Source: Costus lasius (lineage: Eukaryota; Streptophyta; Magnoliopsida; Zingiberales; Costaceae). Taken from it: a stretch of DNA of 64,000 nt. The stretch spans positions 29,809,439 to 29,873,438 of the forward strand of contig CM050450.1 of assembly GCA_027563935.2 (NCBI GenBank), read 5' to 3'. The position numbers and the translations under genes are program-made. Each line of letters opens with the position of its first letter. Position 1 is the stretch's first letter. The notes beneath the pieces were generated by a model. The model searched no databases. It was not told the origin of the DNA and saw only the letters and a program-made list of their open reading frames with translations. Below are positions 43,510 through 53,765 of this stretch, piece by piece.

Positions 43510-44410
43510 GGTGTTCGTTGCTGCAGGAATCTACAACAATGCAAGAACAGCAAGGTCAGTATCAATGTAAAGAATCTATTCAGGACTTAAGAATGATTCT
43601 TTTTCTCACTATTTTATCTGGCTGAAAAATCCAGCAAAACAGCCCGAAAGAATAGAACTCTTTTAGTGAGATGGGATCCAGATTTCATACTTGGTCTCCG
43701 CGTCCCGCTCAGGCGAGATAAGATGCACAGAGAGTACAAGCACTAATCTCTGGTAGGCTTTCCCAGCCAATCGCCAACCCGTGCGATTCCCCTTCATCTG
43801 GGCAATCCAGCAGACTGTGCCAACTGAGTTGGTACAACACAATCTCTGACCCCACAGATGGCTGCCTCCATGCGCTACCATATGCGCCACATATGTAGTC
43901 TACATGGTCAAGCTGACCCGACCTACTCCCTGGACCACCACGTGCTATGCTGAGCAACGAGAAGCGATAAATCCCTTCTCTGTAACACGCAGGTGTAATC
44001 CCGCACCGTCTGAAGATAGATGGACGTGCCCACTGAGTGGGTACAACACGGCTCCAACGATAATCAGAATAGTGAGGTTTCGCGTCAGAAGGCATACGAG
44101 CTTGATATTTTAGCGTTGGATTTTAACGGTCTTTTATCTTCTTCACTATCATGCATTTCCTATGGTGATAGCAGAAGATAAATAAATCATGCTGTTCTAC
44201 TTATTTAAGCAATAAAAGAAAGCATGGATCTTATGTGGTAAAAGCCCATAGTCTAAGTAAGACCTTAATTAACTTAAGTCTTCACTTGCTTTTCTTCATG
44301 GGTCTTTTGCTGCTCATCTGGCCCAAACCAGGGCCCAAGCGCCATCTGCAGCTCAGGTGCGCCTACCAGGGAAAATGCGCCTGGTCCCAGAGTCGAACCC
44401 TGGACCTCCC
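43510..44410 (-). other. Shortened leader of copia A3
   Basis: Matches the second half of the A1 and A2 leaders, with hairpins GCCCACTGAGTGGG (about 44027) and CCAACTGAGTTGG (about 43820) as seen on the plus strand, and the B-box-like GAGTCGAACCC at 44390-44400. It ends at 44408-44410, where CCC is shared with the LTR fragment. About 2.5 kb of 5' LTR, primer site and leader have been lost. Confidence 0.85.
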
Positions 44411-44570
44411 AGCTGAACAGCTTTGAGACATTATTCAGAAGTATAATTATTGCAGCAGACAATGTAACAACCTTGAATAATAACCATGCCTTTATAAACA
44501 TAAGAGTTTATACATGATACTGTTACAATCCCAAGGCCTCAAACATTAGCCTTAAGGGCATACCCCAACA
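44411..44570 (-). repeat. Copia A3 5' LTR remnant (160 bp)
   Basis: Minus strand TGTTGGGGTATGCCC to AAAGCTGTTCAGCT, then a jump to leader GGGAGGTCCAGGG. The LTR continues CAGCTGGGCTG in other copies, so GGG is shared at the joint. Confidence 0.92.
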
Positions 44571-44773
44571 TAATTCTCCCACGTGATTTCCTTAGTTTAC
44601 ATTCCTGCACTTTTAATTATTTCGTTATCTTAACCTTCACCAATTGCAACATTGTCTAGCTAGTCATTTCGAGATCTATCGGTATTTGCCAGTTAGTCCC
44701 TGTGGGATCGATATTTTATTACTTCGATAGACCCGTGCACTTGCGGGTAATGCCTACCTATACTGGTGGGTGC
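44571..44773 (+). repeat. Gypsy LTR end fragment (G7)
   Basis: Ends GTCCCTGTGGGATCGAT, CCGTGCACTTGCGGGTAA and GGTGGGTGCTATCA, the usual 3' end of a gypsy LTR. Left part removed by or lying beyond copia A3. No gene. Confidence 0.55.
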
Positions 44774-44949
44774 TATCACATACCCAGGTGAGAACCTGAT
44801 TTAGTCATTACCATGTGACTGGGTGAAAACAAGTGGTGGCACACTTGTCCAATCGGATATCAGTTCGACAAAGAGACTGTAATGCATTTGTACCTAGTCG
44901 CGATGATGGGGATGTCGATGTCGATATCCATTCCAATGACCTGGGTAGC
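44774..44949 (+). repeat. Copia B LTR fragment
   Basis: Matches 20536-20710 of the B1 LTR: CATACCCAGGTGAGAACCTG, AAACAAGTGGTGGCACACTT, GATGGGGATGTCGATGTCGA, CCTGGGTAGC. It starts at the palindrome CCATAC and ends where gypsy G2 is inserted. Confidence 0.9.
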
Positions 44950-46462
44950 TGATGCCTTGCATTTTAGTAGTATTTTTTCCTTTGTATTTTATGATAAATC
45001 TAGGCTTATTTTGATGGTTTTATGCTCTTTATAGACTTATTTACATAAAAGCTTCGAAATATTCACTTTTTCGTGCTTTTGTGGAATTTCAGGTAAAATC
45101 ACCTATTTTCGACCTCTTTTGAAGATTCTAAGGCCATGGGGTGATTTCTCATATGAAGATGAAGCTACACGTCAAATTTGGGGCCAATCGGGGTTAGCCT
45201 GAAAAATACGGCCAGGTGAACCCCACGGGGTTCACCAGCATTTTCGCCAGCCAACATATCTCATCACAAAGAGCTTCACGGGCAGGTGAACCAGGCGGGG
45301 TTCACCCATGCTTCTCTCTGATGCACAGCGCTTAAGTGACCACAGCACAACACGGCTAGGTGAACCCGGCGAGGTTCACCCGTTTTTCTTTCAGCCGAAA
45401 CTACTAAGAGCGAATCACGGCCAGGTGAACCCGGCGGGGTTCACCCGTGATTCCTACCAAGGCGACGCGAGTTCGACCCTCTCTCGGATTTTTAGTGATT
45501 TCCAACCCGTTTGGCATCCAAATTTGGCAAGTAAGGACTCTATGGAAAGTTGATTTGGAGGAGAATGCGTAGAATATAAAAGCCCCAATTTTTGTGACCT
45601 AAATATCAGGGAATCAAGCAACAAAGCGGCAGGGGGTGGAAGAACGCGGTGACGAGGCAATTTTTGGGGTTTTTTAGAGATTGAGACGTCAGATCATCAC
45701 AATTTCTTCTGGATACATTTGGTTTATCATCTCCTTCCTCTTAGAATCACTTCCTTGTAGTTTTCTTTCCATTAAAAGAGAGATTTTGAGCGTTTCAATG
45801 ATGATTGTAGCGTAAATCCTATTTCGGGGTTCGATTGAAGCCCGTTGACGATTTTGATTACAAACTCTATTTTAATTCTATTATTTGGATTGTATTGTGA
45901 GCATATTTTACTTTGATGTGCATATATCGTGATTTTACCTTGGCCGAGTATTTTCATGTTTAAGCCGTTATGATTCATACCGAGAGGAGGATCGTAAGGG
46001 TGGATTCTTTTAGTAAAACTTGCGAGACCTTGACACGAGAGTGCTTGGTCTCCGCTCGAGGGTTTCATAATCTGCCATAGAACTCATTGGGTTCGTCTAA
46101 AATGATCTACCGCGAGAGTAGGAGATTGTCTTAGTTGAACACCGGGGTGTACACTCGAGAGAGGGCACCTTGTACCCTAGGCATATATTCCTTGTGCAAA
46201 ATCAATAATCCAGATAATTGATAATTTTAAGTGCGATTAAGATCGTCATCGTGGTAGAAACCGTAGCCCTGATATCTCTCTCATATTTACTCTCTACCGT
46301 CGTAGCTTGATCTTCTTGTTTTCGATTATTTATGTCTTCAAAACCACGTTTCGATTAGCCTAGCTATTAAAACTTGGATTCTTTGGTACTCAGCCTTGTT
46401 CCTATGGGATTCGACATCTTTTATATTACTTCGACATAACTGTGCACTTGCGGGACGTGTCA
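44950..46462 (+). repeat. Gypsy G2 5' LTR (1513 bp)
   Basis: TGATGCCTTGCATTTTAG to GCGGGACGTGTCA. It carries the block GAAGCTACACGTCAAATTT at 45162, also present in G1, and then four palindromes GGTGAACCC...GGGTTCACC at 45215-45455. The end shows TTCCTATGGGATTCGAC and GTGCACTTGCGGG. Confidence 0.85.
45205..45460 (+). repeat. Palindrome array in the G2 LTR
   Basis: Four units starting at 45215, 45294, 45359 and 45424 (spacing 79, 65, 65). Each is GGTGAACC(C) and GG(G)TTCACC around a 4-6 base centre, in the context CACGGCC(A)AGG. Arms reach nine perfect base pairs in the first and last units. Confidence 0.85.
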
Positions 46463-46584
46463 TGTTTTTGGAGCTATTGTCCTGGAACAATGGTTGATAT
46501 TAGTACATTTCTGAGAATTGGTAGACTAGGCTTTAGTTAGTTTTTCTTTACTGCACTGCTATTTTCTTTTTCTCTACTTGCCCG
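46463..46584 (+). other. Gypsy G2 primer region and short leader
   Basis: TTTTTGGAGCTATTGTCCTGG follows the LTR by two bases, a decayed form of the TGGCGCCGTTGCCGGGG motif. A T-rich leader follows up to gag. Confidence 0.6.
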
Positions 46585-48030
46585 TTGTCTTATAACTTTA
46601 AAATTTTGACTAACCATTTTATGCAAAGAAGTTCTAGGGCAGGTACATTTTTTGACATTGATCCGGAGATCGAGCGCATGTTTAGGATTAGAAGAAAGCA
46701 AAACCAAATTCAGAAGAAGGAAAACATGAACCATCCAAAAGGAGAAAATCAGATGGAGCACATTCAACTTGGAGTGAACAATGATCAGATACCTCAACCA
46801 GTGGGGAACAACTATAACAATAGGACATTGAAGGACTACTCAGCTTCCTATGCTCATGGTTTACAATCAGGGATCATGAGGCCCACTGTTGAGGCTAACA
46901 ATTTTGAAATAAAACCTGCGTTACTTTCTATGGTGCAACAAAATCAATTTGGTGGTTCTCCTCTTGAGGACCCCAACATGCACCTCTCTATTTTTTTAGA
47001 ATATTGTGATATGCTAAAAATTAACGGTGTGTCTGCTGATGCTATCAGGTTGCGATTATTTCCCTTCTCTTTGAGGGACAGCGTGAGGGCTTGGCTACAT
47101 ACACTACCTTCTGCTTCGATAAGAATATGGACGGAGCTTTCTCAAGCCTTTCTCTCCAAGTACTTCTGTCCATCCAAAATAATTCAGTTGCGGAATCAGA
47201 TAACGAGTTTCATGCAAAGGGATGGAGAATCCTTATATGAGGATTGGGAGAGATTTAAATAGCTCCAAAGAATGTGCCCACATCACAGAATCGAGACTTG
47301 GGTCTTAATCCAGACTTTCTACAACGGGTTGGATTACAACACAAGACTTACAGTGAACGCTGCAGCAGATGGTGCTTTAATGAATATACGAGTGGAAGAT
47401 GCAATGAACCTCCTCGAGGACATGGCGATCAACCATCACCAATGGACATCTGAGAGAGGTACATCTACCAAGAAGTCAGGTAGGTATGACCTTAACTCTC
47501 TGACTGCTCTTACAGCAAAGGTAGACAAATTGTCTAGAAAGATTGATTCTTGGTCTGTTAACTCTATTTCTTGTGAGGTCTATGGAGTTGTAGGTCATGC
47601 AGGGGTAGATTGTCAGGCAGGAGATGGACAGATGGCTGCGAACCACTTTGAGCAATTGAATGCTATTAGAAATTTCAACCCTAACAACAATCTATATTCC
47701 AACACATACAATCCAGGATGGCGCAACAACCCGAACTTCTCCTACCGAACAACTCAGCCAATGCAACCTAGACAAGTACCTTCACAGCAAGCCCAGCCCC
47801 TGCAAGGAAATTTCAGGCATACCCAACAGAACAATTTCAGACTACTAGGATTTATGGCTAGGAACTACAATGTGCCGCCACCACAGCCAAGGCCAAACAA
47901 TGATTCACAATTGAGCAAGTAGCTTGAAGGACTGACTGATATGATGAAGCTTATGATGACAAGGATAGACTCCCTGGAGATACACAACAAGATGCTGAAG
48001 AGTCAGCTAGCCCAGCAAGCTAGCTAATCC
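46585..48030 (+). pseudogene. Gypsy G2 gag (broken)
   Basis: Retrotransposon gag: FDIDPEIERMFRIRR, VEANNFEIKPALLSMVQQNQ, EDPNMHLSIFLEYCDMLKIN, AIRLRLFPFSLRDSVRAWLH, LRNQITSFMQRDGESLYEDW. A TAG at 47261-47263 replaces Glu (RFK-stop-LQRMCPHHR), after which it continues with FYNGLDYNTRLTVNAAADGA, NHHQW, a degraded knuckle (CEVYGVVGHAGVDC, about residues for 47573-47614) and a Gln/Pro/Asn-rich tail. Stops at 47920-47922 and near 48025. The N-terminal start is uncertain; the first ATG at 46585 may be too early. Confidence 0.88.
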
Positions 48031-48494
48031 TCCAGAGCACCAGGCAAGCTTCCATCCCAACCAGAGGTAAACCCGAGGGAACATTGCAATGCAATCTCCA
48101 CTCGGAGCGACAAGCAACTTGAAGACCCGAAAATGCTGACCGATGACAAAAGAGATGAGTTGACTACCGAGCCTGTGGAACCGCATTCAGATGCAACACC
48201 GGTGGCACCTGAACCAGCCGAAGAAGAGCGGCCATATGTGGGACCGCCTGCATATAAGCCACCGATCCCTTTTCCACAGAGGCTTGTCAAGGCTAAATTG
48301 GATAAGCAGTTCGGTAAGTTTTTAGAAGTATTGAAGAAACTTTACAGTAACATCCCTTTCGTTGATGCTCTTTCGCAGATGCCGACTAATGCAAAATTCC
48401 TTAAAGACATCTTATCTAATAAGAGGAAGCTGTAAGATCAAGGGACCGTTGCACTTATTGAGGAGTGCAGAGCCATTATTCAGAACAAGCTCCT
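48031..48494 (+). pseudogene. Gypsy G2 protease N-terminal part, truncated
   Basis: ERPYVGPPAYKPPIPFPQRL, LDKQFGKFLEVLKKLYSNIP, FVDALSQMPTNAKFLKDILS, a stop at 48433-48435 where G1 has Glu or Lys, then DQGTVALIEECRAIIQNKL, cut at 48494. The catalytic Asp motif is not reached. Confidence 0.85.
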
Positions 48495-50290
48495 TGTTGT
48501 GTCCGCAAGTATACGGATACTCGAAGTAATAAAGAAAGTATTGAATCCACAGGGACCTATGTTGCTGAGTACCGAATAATTGATTTTTCACAATCTAGGA
48601 AATCGAAAGTGTGCAAACTAGCAAACGAAGACCAATGCGCTGAAATGGAATTATCAGAGAGAGAAGCTGGGACTAGGGTTTCGTTCACTTTAATTTTTAT
48701 GACTAGACATGAATGGGGATTTCATCAGTTTAATTTCAACATGACAAAGATGCAATTTACTTGAATAAAAGGATCATCTCACTTTCGTGCAGACAACCAT
48801 GCAGGGATAAAACTTTGCTCTCGCGCAAAAGTTGTCCCAATGCTAATGATAAGTAAATCATCAAACTGAGAACTCAAGAATCACTTTCGTGCATCTGAGT
48901 TCTAAGTCGATAATCTCTAGTGGAATTTCAAGGATCACTTTCGTGCATCCGAATCTCAACACTAGTTTTACTCAAGGTTCTCTAACATTCCGATCTTTGC
49001 TTTCACACAAGATCTCCACATTTGAAAGCTTAGACTCAATCCTAGATTTATATTATTATCATGGCAGTTAGCTTACTAGAATCAAACAAACAAGAACTAA
49101 CCTAAAAGAAGTTCCTATCATGTAATTCTAGGGTTCCGAATTCTCAAGCAATTACTTTTCAGTCAATAGCGTAAATTCTAAAACATAAATAATAATATAG
49201 ATCTAAGGAGAGTCTAAGAACAAAACATCACATGAGTAAAATCATCATGCTAAGATTAAACGAGATGAAATAATAGAATGATTCATGATGAAGAAAATCA
49301 AAATAGAAGAGGAGTAAAAATTACGGTACGGCCATAAAGACGTTTACGGCCGTAATTTGGGCGAACAGCGGCGACGCTAGGTTTTCTGGTGATTTCTCCT
49401 CCGTCTGATCTCCATTCACGTTGAAACATTAGGTGCTCCTTCTCCCCCTCTATGCGTAGCTTCCACTCAAATTTCACGGCCGGAGATGCTCTGTACGCTT
49501 CCCGGCGGTGAAACCTAGGGCGGCGGTGTGTGAGGCAATTTCTCTCTCTGTGGTAAACAAAAATTAGGGCTTTTGGTGTGCTTGTCTTTGTCTCAGTGAT
49601 GGCTCTCATTCGCCTTCTTACAGATTCGAGTATAAGTGCCTAGATCATCCGCAATGAATCGTGTAAAAATTGGGTTTCGGAGTTGACCAGGAAAGTCGCG
49701 AGTAGCATCGTAATTACGGCCGTAATGGTCTTTACAGTAGTGTCGTAATCTGGACAATGAGGTCTCGGCTTGAAATCTTCTGGAATTATGATACCGTAAC
49801 ATTTTTTACGGTAGTACCGTAATGTCTAAATCTTTCGGGTTGAAAGTCGACCCGAAATACGGTACCGTAAAGATGCTTACGGTAGTACCGTTATCTACAT
49901 CGATCCTCTGAAAACAAATGCTCTAAAATACGACACCGTAAAGATGCTTACGGTAGTGCCGTAATCATATGAGATTCTCTGCCCGGAAAACCTCCAAATT
50001 ACGGTACCGTAAAGAATATATTGGGGGTGCTGTAATTTCCTCTGAAGCTCCAAATCTTCTGAAATTTGATGTGCGATCTCCTTTTGATATTATGAATTCA
50101 ATTATGCACTTGGATTGCTCGAAATCAACTGAAAAACATGCCTTTTTGCGTGAAAATCATTAAAAATAGAAAAGAGTGTAGATTCCAAAAATATTGATAA
50201 AAAGGGCATAAAAATAAGCAAAGTTTATGAATATGACACAAAACCATCAACAAAATGGCATAGAAATTATAATAAATTTCGGTGTCATCA
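48495..50290 (-). repeat. Gypsy LTR G3a (1796 bp), minus strand
   Basis: Plus-strand start TGTTGTGTCCGCAAG is the reverse complement of the end of LTR G3b (59981-59995); the other end CGGTGTCATCA matches its start TGATGAC. Flanks CTCCT and AACAC differ, so it is not a simple solo insertion. It contains a palindrome array (49700-50035) of TACGGTACCGTAAAG and TTACGGTAGTACCGTAA units at 66-70 bp spacing, about 255 bp from its LTR start. Confidence 0.85.
49700..50035 (-). repeat. Palindrome array in LTR G3a
   Basis: Units near 49711, 49790, 49856, 49926 and 49996: ACGG(T/C)ACCGTAAAGATG followed by CTTACGGTAGTACCGT. One further TACGGCC...GGCCGTAA pair stands alone at 49325-49357. Confidence 0.8.
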
Positions 50291-50316
50291 AACACATAAG
50301 GCTCAAACCTTGCTTG
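50291..50316. other. Flank between LTR G3a and copia B2
   Basis: 26 bp ending ACCTTGCTTG directly before the B2 5' LTR. The same ten bases stand before the B2 3' LTR (57211-57220). Confidence 0.8.
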
Positions 50317-52128
50317 TGTTGGTGTATATGCCCTAGGACCTAGTTTTGGTCCATTATTGTACTAGTTGACATTGATATTTATATCATTCTGGCATTGTCA
50401 TTGTCTATATTTGCTTACATCTGCGATTGTGTACTTATATGATAATGACCCTGGAGACAGATTGGATTTGTGCTCAAATGATAGTCCTCAGTCTATGTAC
50501 CTGAGTGAATATGGGACAGCTCTGGTACTTGTGAGACTGGTATATGGGCTGGTTAGGCACGAGGTCCTAATACAGACATATGGGTATATCAGTGGTGGAT
50601 ATACTGGAACGACCCGCTGTGAGGCAATGACTTAGTGTCACAAGTTATCCTCACAAGTGATAAGAGATGCATTGATCCCTTGACTTGAGGTCATTGGCCA
50701 TTCTATATGGTTAGGGATATGCTTTGATACAACCTAACACCTCGCCGTAGTTGGGGGGTAATAATGGTTGTCATTAAGCATGTCACGACCCATAGGAGAA
50801 GGTCAATAGACAGACAGAGGATTTGCCTCTTCCTAAGGGAAGTTTGATATCCATGGAGCTCCTCTATGGTTCTATGACTGAAAGTGTATGGCCATACCCA
50901 GGTGAGACATGATTTAGTCATAGACATAAGATTGGATGAAAACAAGTGGTGACACACTTGTCCAATCTGATATCAGTACGGTAAAGAGACTTGAATGCAT
51001 CTGTACCTAATTGCGATGATGGGGATGTCGATGTCGATATCTATTCCAATGTCCTGGGTAGCAGCAATGCATTGCTAGGTGCCACTCACTTCTTGTGGTG
51101 ACCTTTGGTCAGCACTGCCAGCATCAGAGGAACCTACAGGGTCACACACCTTGAGACTTGAGTTCTCGTATTGATCGGGAAGCCTTATGATCGAGTTATT
51201 GGATAACTCAAATCTATTTTGGGAGATTTCATCTGTGCCAATGGGCTTGATGAGATGGAAGAAACTTATTGGAGCCAACTTCCATTTTTGGCATATTGAC
51301 CAATGTAACCATGGTTAGCCTCATTTGTACTTGGGTTAACTTGGATTGGATCCAATAACTTGGTTAACATGCATAATGGACCTTGGGCTTTGCCCATTGA
51401 TAAGTTGGGATTGCTAATAAGTTATCATGAAGAAGAAAGGGGCTAAAATGGTATAATGGAGATAAATCACCTCCCATTGGCGCCTAAGGGCATAATGAGG
51501 AGGAGTAGGCGATTTTGCTTCATGAAGTCAAACCCCAACCCTAACCCTAGCCGCCCCCCTTGCATAACCGACCTATGGCTCTATAAAAGAGGCCCTAGGT
51601 GCCCCTCTCTTAACACACAATCCTTGGAGGCTGAGTAACACAAGAGAGAGGCGAGAGCAAGCTTGGAGGTGGCGCAACCTCCTCTTCCATCTTCATAGCC
51701 GAAAGCATCTTCTTCCTCTTGGCGCTTCTTCCCTTGAAGGTGGCGCAAGTGTAACAAGGTCTTGGCGACTTCATCCTCTTCTTTTCATCTTCTTCATCGG
51801 CACAAATATCTTAGAGGTAGCGCAAGGCTTGAAGAAGAAGCACAAAGGCTTGGATCTTCTTCCCGAGGCTAGCACCGGGCGTGAAAGAAGAGGACTCGAG
51901 GCATCCGTGTGTGTGAAACTGCAGAGGGCGCACGCTTGGGCGGTTATCACGGCATCGGCATCGTCTTGCTTTGAGGTATCTTCTATCTCATCGTGTCGAC
52001 TCCCTCGCTTGCGATCTTCACTGGGGTTTTGGGACTAGCCTGTTTCGGGGATATTAGTTCCGCTACGCAATGTATTTGTGTAATCTCTATCTCCGAAAAT
52101 TGTAAAATATCCCCGGGGTTTCCCAACA
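50317..52128 (+). repeat. Copia B2 5' LTR (1812 bp)
   Basis: TGTTGGTGTATATGCCC to GTTTCCCAACA. Contains GTATGGCCATAC near 50887, a canonical TATA box at 51582-51588 and a splice-donor-like GAGGTATCT at 51973. Also several GGCGCA motifs after the TATA box. Confidence 0.93.
51582..51588 (+). promoter_or_regulatory. TATA box of the copia B LTR
   Basis: TATAAAA in GCTCTATAAAAGAGGCCC; transcription would start about 30 nt downstream, giving a first exon of about 360 nt before the predicted donor at 51976. Confidence 0.7.
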
Positions 52129-53761
52129 TTGGTATCAGAGGGACTTGCGAGACTCGAACAATGTAATTTCATGCTTTTCCATGCTCACATGCCATATCTC
52201 AATTTTCGCAAATTGCATGATCACATGGCAAATGATTTTTCTAAGTAGGAAAAATTAGGGTTTCTTGTTTCTATCATCTTTTCAATCTCTTTTGGATTTT
52301 TGGGTTATTTTTCTTGCATGATTTAAGGTTCAAAGGCGCACGTGGTTTTGTCAAGTAGGACGGGCATTGTGTGTTCGGACTGGCCGGGTCTCTTGATCTG
52401 ACAAAATTGCCAGCCGAAAGGATCTTTGAAATCATCATGAAAGTTTAATCACAAATAACCAAAAGATTTGTGATAATAAGATGAGGAAAAGAGATTGGTA
52501 TTATGAAAAAGTAAAATTTCAGATTTTATGTTTTTCATGAGCATGTAGAATTGCATGTGTAGATACCTTACTTGTGTATAATGTTGTGATCATGAGTCAA
52601 GCCCCTTTTGCATGCCTGTGATGTATCCTTGTGAGGCCTGCGTGCCGCTTTTCCTTTCGCTTTTAACTAAGAAGAAGATTAGGGTGGCGCATGTACTTGG
52701 AGCTAGGCGCATGCATGAAGCTTGCACACCTTGCATGGTGGTGCAACAAGCTTCAAAGATGGCACATCCTTGCATGGGGGCGCAAGATAGGGTTTGGCCG
52801 AGCCTTGTGCTTGTGTGCTATCCCTCTTGTGACTTGCTAGATGGCGCACCTTCCTTGGAGGAAGACCATGGCATTGGCCAAACCTTGGGGTGTACCCCTA
52901 GCGTTTGAGAGCTAAACCATGGTGAGGAGGACCTTGGAGCCAACCTTGAAGTTCAAGTTAGAGGTCGGCTAGGTTAGGTCTTGTCTTTGGGGCTTGAATC
53001 CTAGGTCAAGAGTTGAACCTCCTTTTGGCATGGGTTGGTTCAATGTCTTGAATAGGCTATGATCACCTCATTCATTTATTGCTTTCGATATCTGCTAAAG
53101 CATGCCTGTTTTATCGTTATGTTATTACTATAGGATTGCATGCCTGTAATGTTAGACATAAGATAAAACTGATGAGACCTCAAAAACCCTCATAAATAAA
53201 TATCAAGTCTAGTAGCCTTCTAGGCTATTGATCAGTGGTGTTGTGAACTGTTTCCCACCCTCATGGGACACACCCACTTATGTTTAAAAAGTGCGTGGTG
53301 ACAATGGTTTCCCCAGTCCATTTTAATCGGGCGCGCCTTCGCAAGGAAACTCGTTGGCCCTGCGCATAACGGTTAGGAATGGACTTGAGTAGATTTCCAC
53401 ATATGCTGGGCATATGGTGGAACTCTAGAGGCATCGTTGAGAGGTTAGGGTTTCATGCTATATCCAGCCCTCGCTGGACATGAAATGCCTAGACTGTCTT
53501 AATAAGAGGAATTGCTTGGAGCAATCGGCCGGCGTGCCCACCTTAGGAAGCTTGGGTTACTTTGTGCATCTCATCCCACCCTCGTGGGACGCGAAGCCTC
53601 ATGTGGAATAAGGATCTCATCTCTCTAGGAAGTCTTAAACTTCCCGATTGACTTTGTGGGTTGTCAATTCAATTAAAATAGTGAGAGCCATAATCATTTA
53701 AAACAAGTCAACTTCAAATGATCTGAAGTAGTACTAATCTGTTGTTTCTTGGTTGTTGTAG
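51976..53761 (+). other. Predicted leader intron of copia B2
   Basis: Donor GAG/GTATCT; 3' end TACTAAT (53732-53738) as a near-perfect branch site, then TTGTTTCTTGGTTGTTGTAG. The acceptor is four bases before ATGGCAACG, the gag start at 53766. The 1786-nt intron would hold the primer site and three leader hairpins. Confidence 0.5.
52130..52140 (+). promoter_or_regulatory. Primer-binding site of copia B2
   Basis: TGGTATCAGAG, then GGA instead of C: one base short of the full tRNA-Met match. Confidence 0.88.
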
Positions 53762-53765
53762 AACA
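52141..53765 (+). other. Untranslated leader of copia B2
   Basis: No supported coding frame. Contains repeated GGCGCA motifs (52684-52850) and three hairpins: CCCACCCTCATGGG (53254-53267), CCAGCCCTCGCTGG (53464-53477) and CCCACCCTCGTGGG (53575-53588), the last followed by ACGCGAAGCC. Confidence 0.8.

Larger units (their letters stand above)
37942..44570 (-). mobile_element. Copia A3, intact gag-pol but defective 5' end
   Basis: Reverse-strand copia A. 3' LTR 37942-39604, purine tract 39605-39616, gag-pol 39625-43509, shortened leader to 44410, and only the first 160 bp of the 5' LTR (44411-44570). The primer site is deleted, so it could not start reverse transcription, though its protein might act in trans. 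The left boundary is uncertain by about ten bases, and no target duplication is seen (right flank TAATT). Confidence 0.9.
44950..48494 (+). mobile_element. Gypsy G2, Athila-like, 3'-truncated
   Basis: LTR, primer region, gag and start of protease on the plus strand, cut inside protease by LTR G3a at 48495. Inserted in the copia B LTR fragment after GTAGC. Gag and protease are homologous to G1. Confidence 0.87.

Noticed and set aside
50366..50635. 89-codon frame in the copia B LTR (also 57316-57588)
   Set aside because: Repeated LTR DNA, not kept as a frame in B1, no domain.
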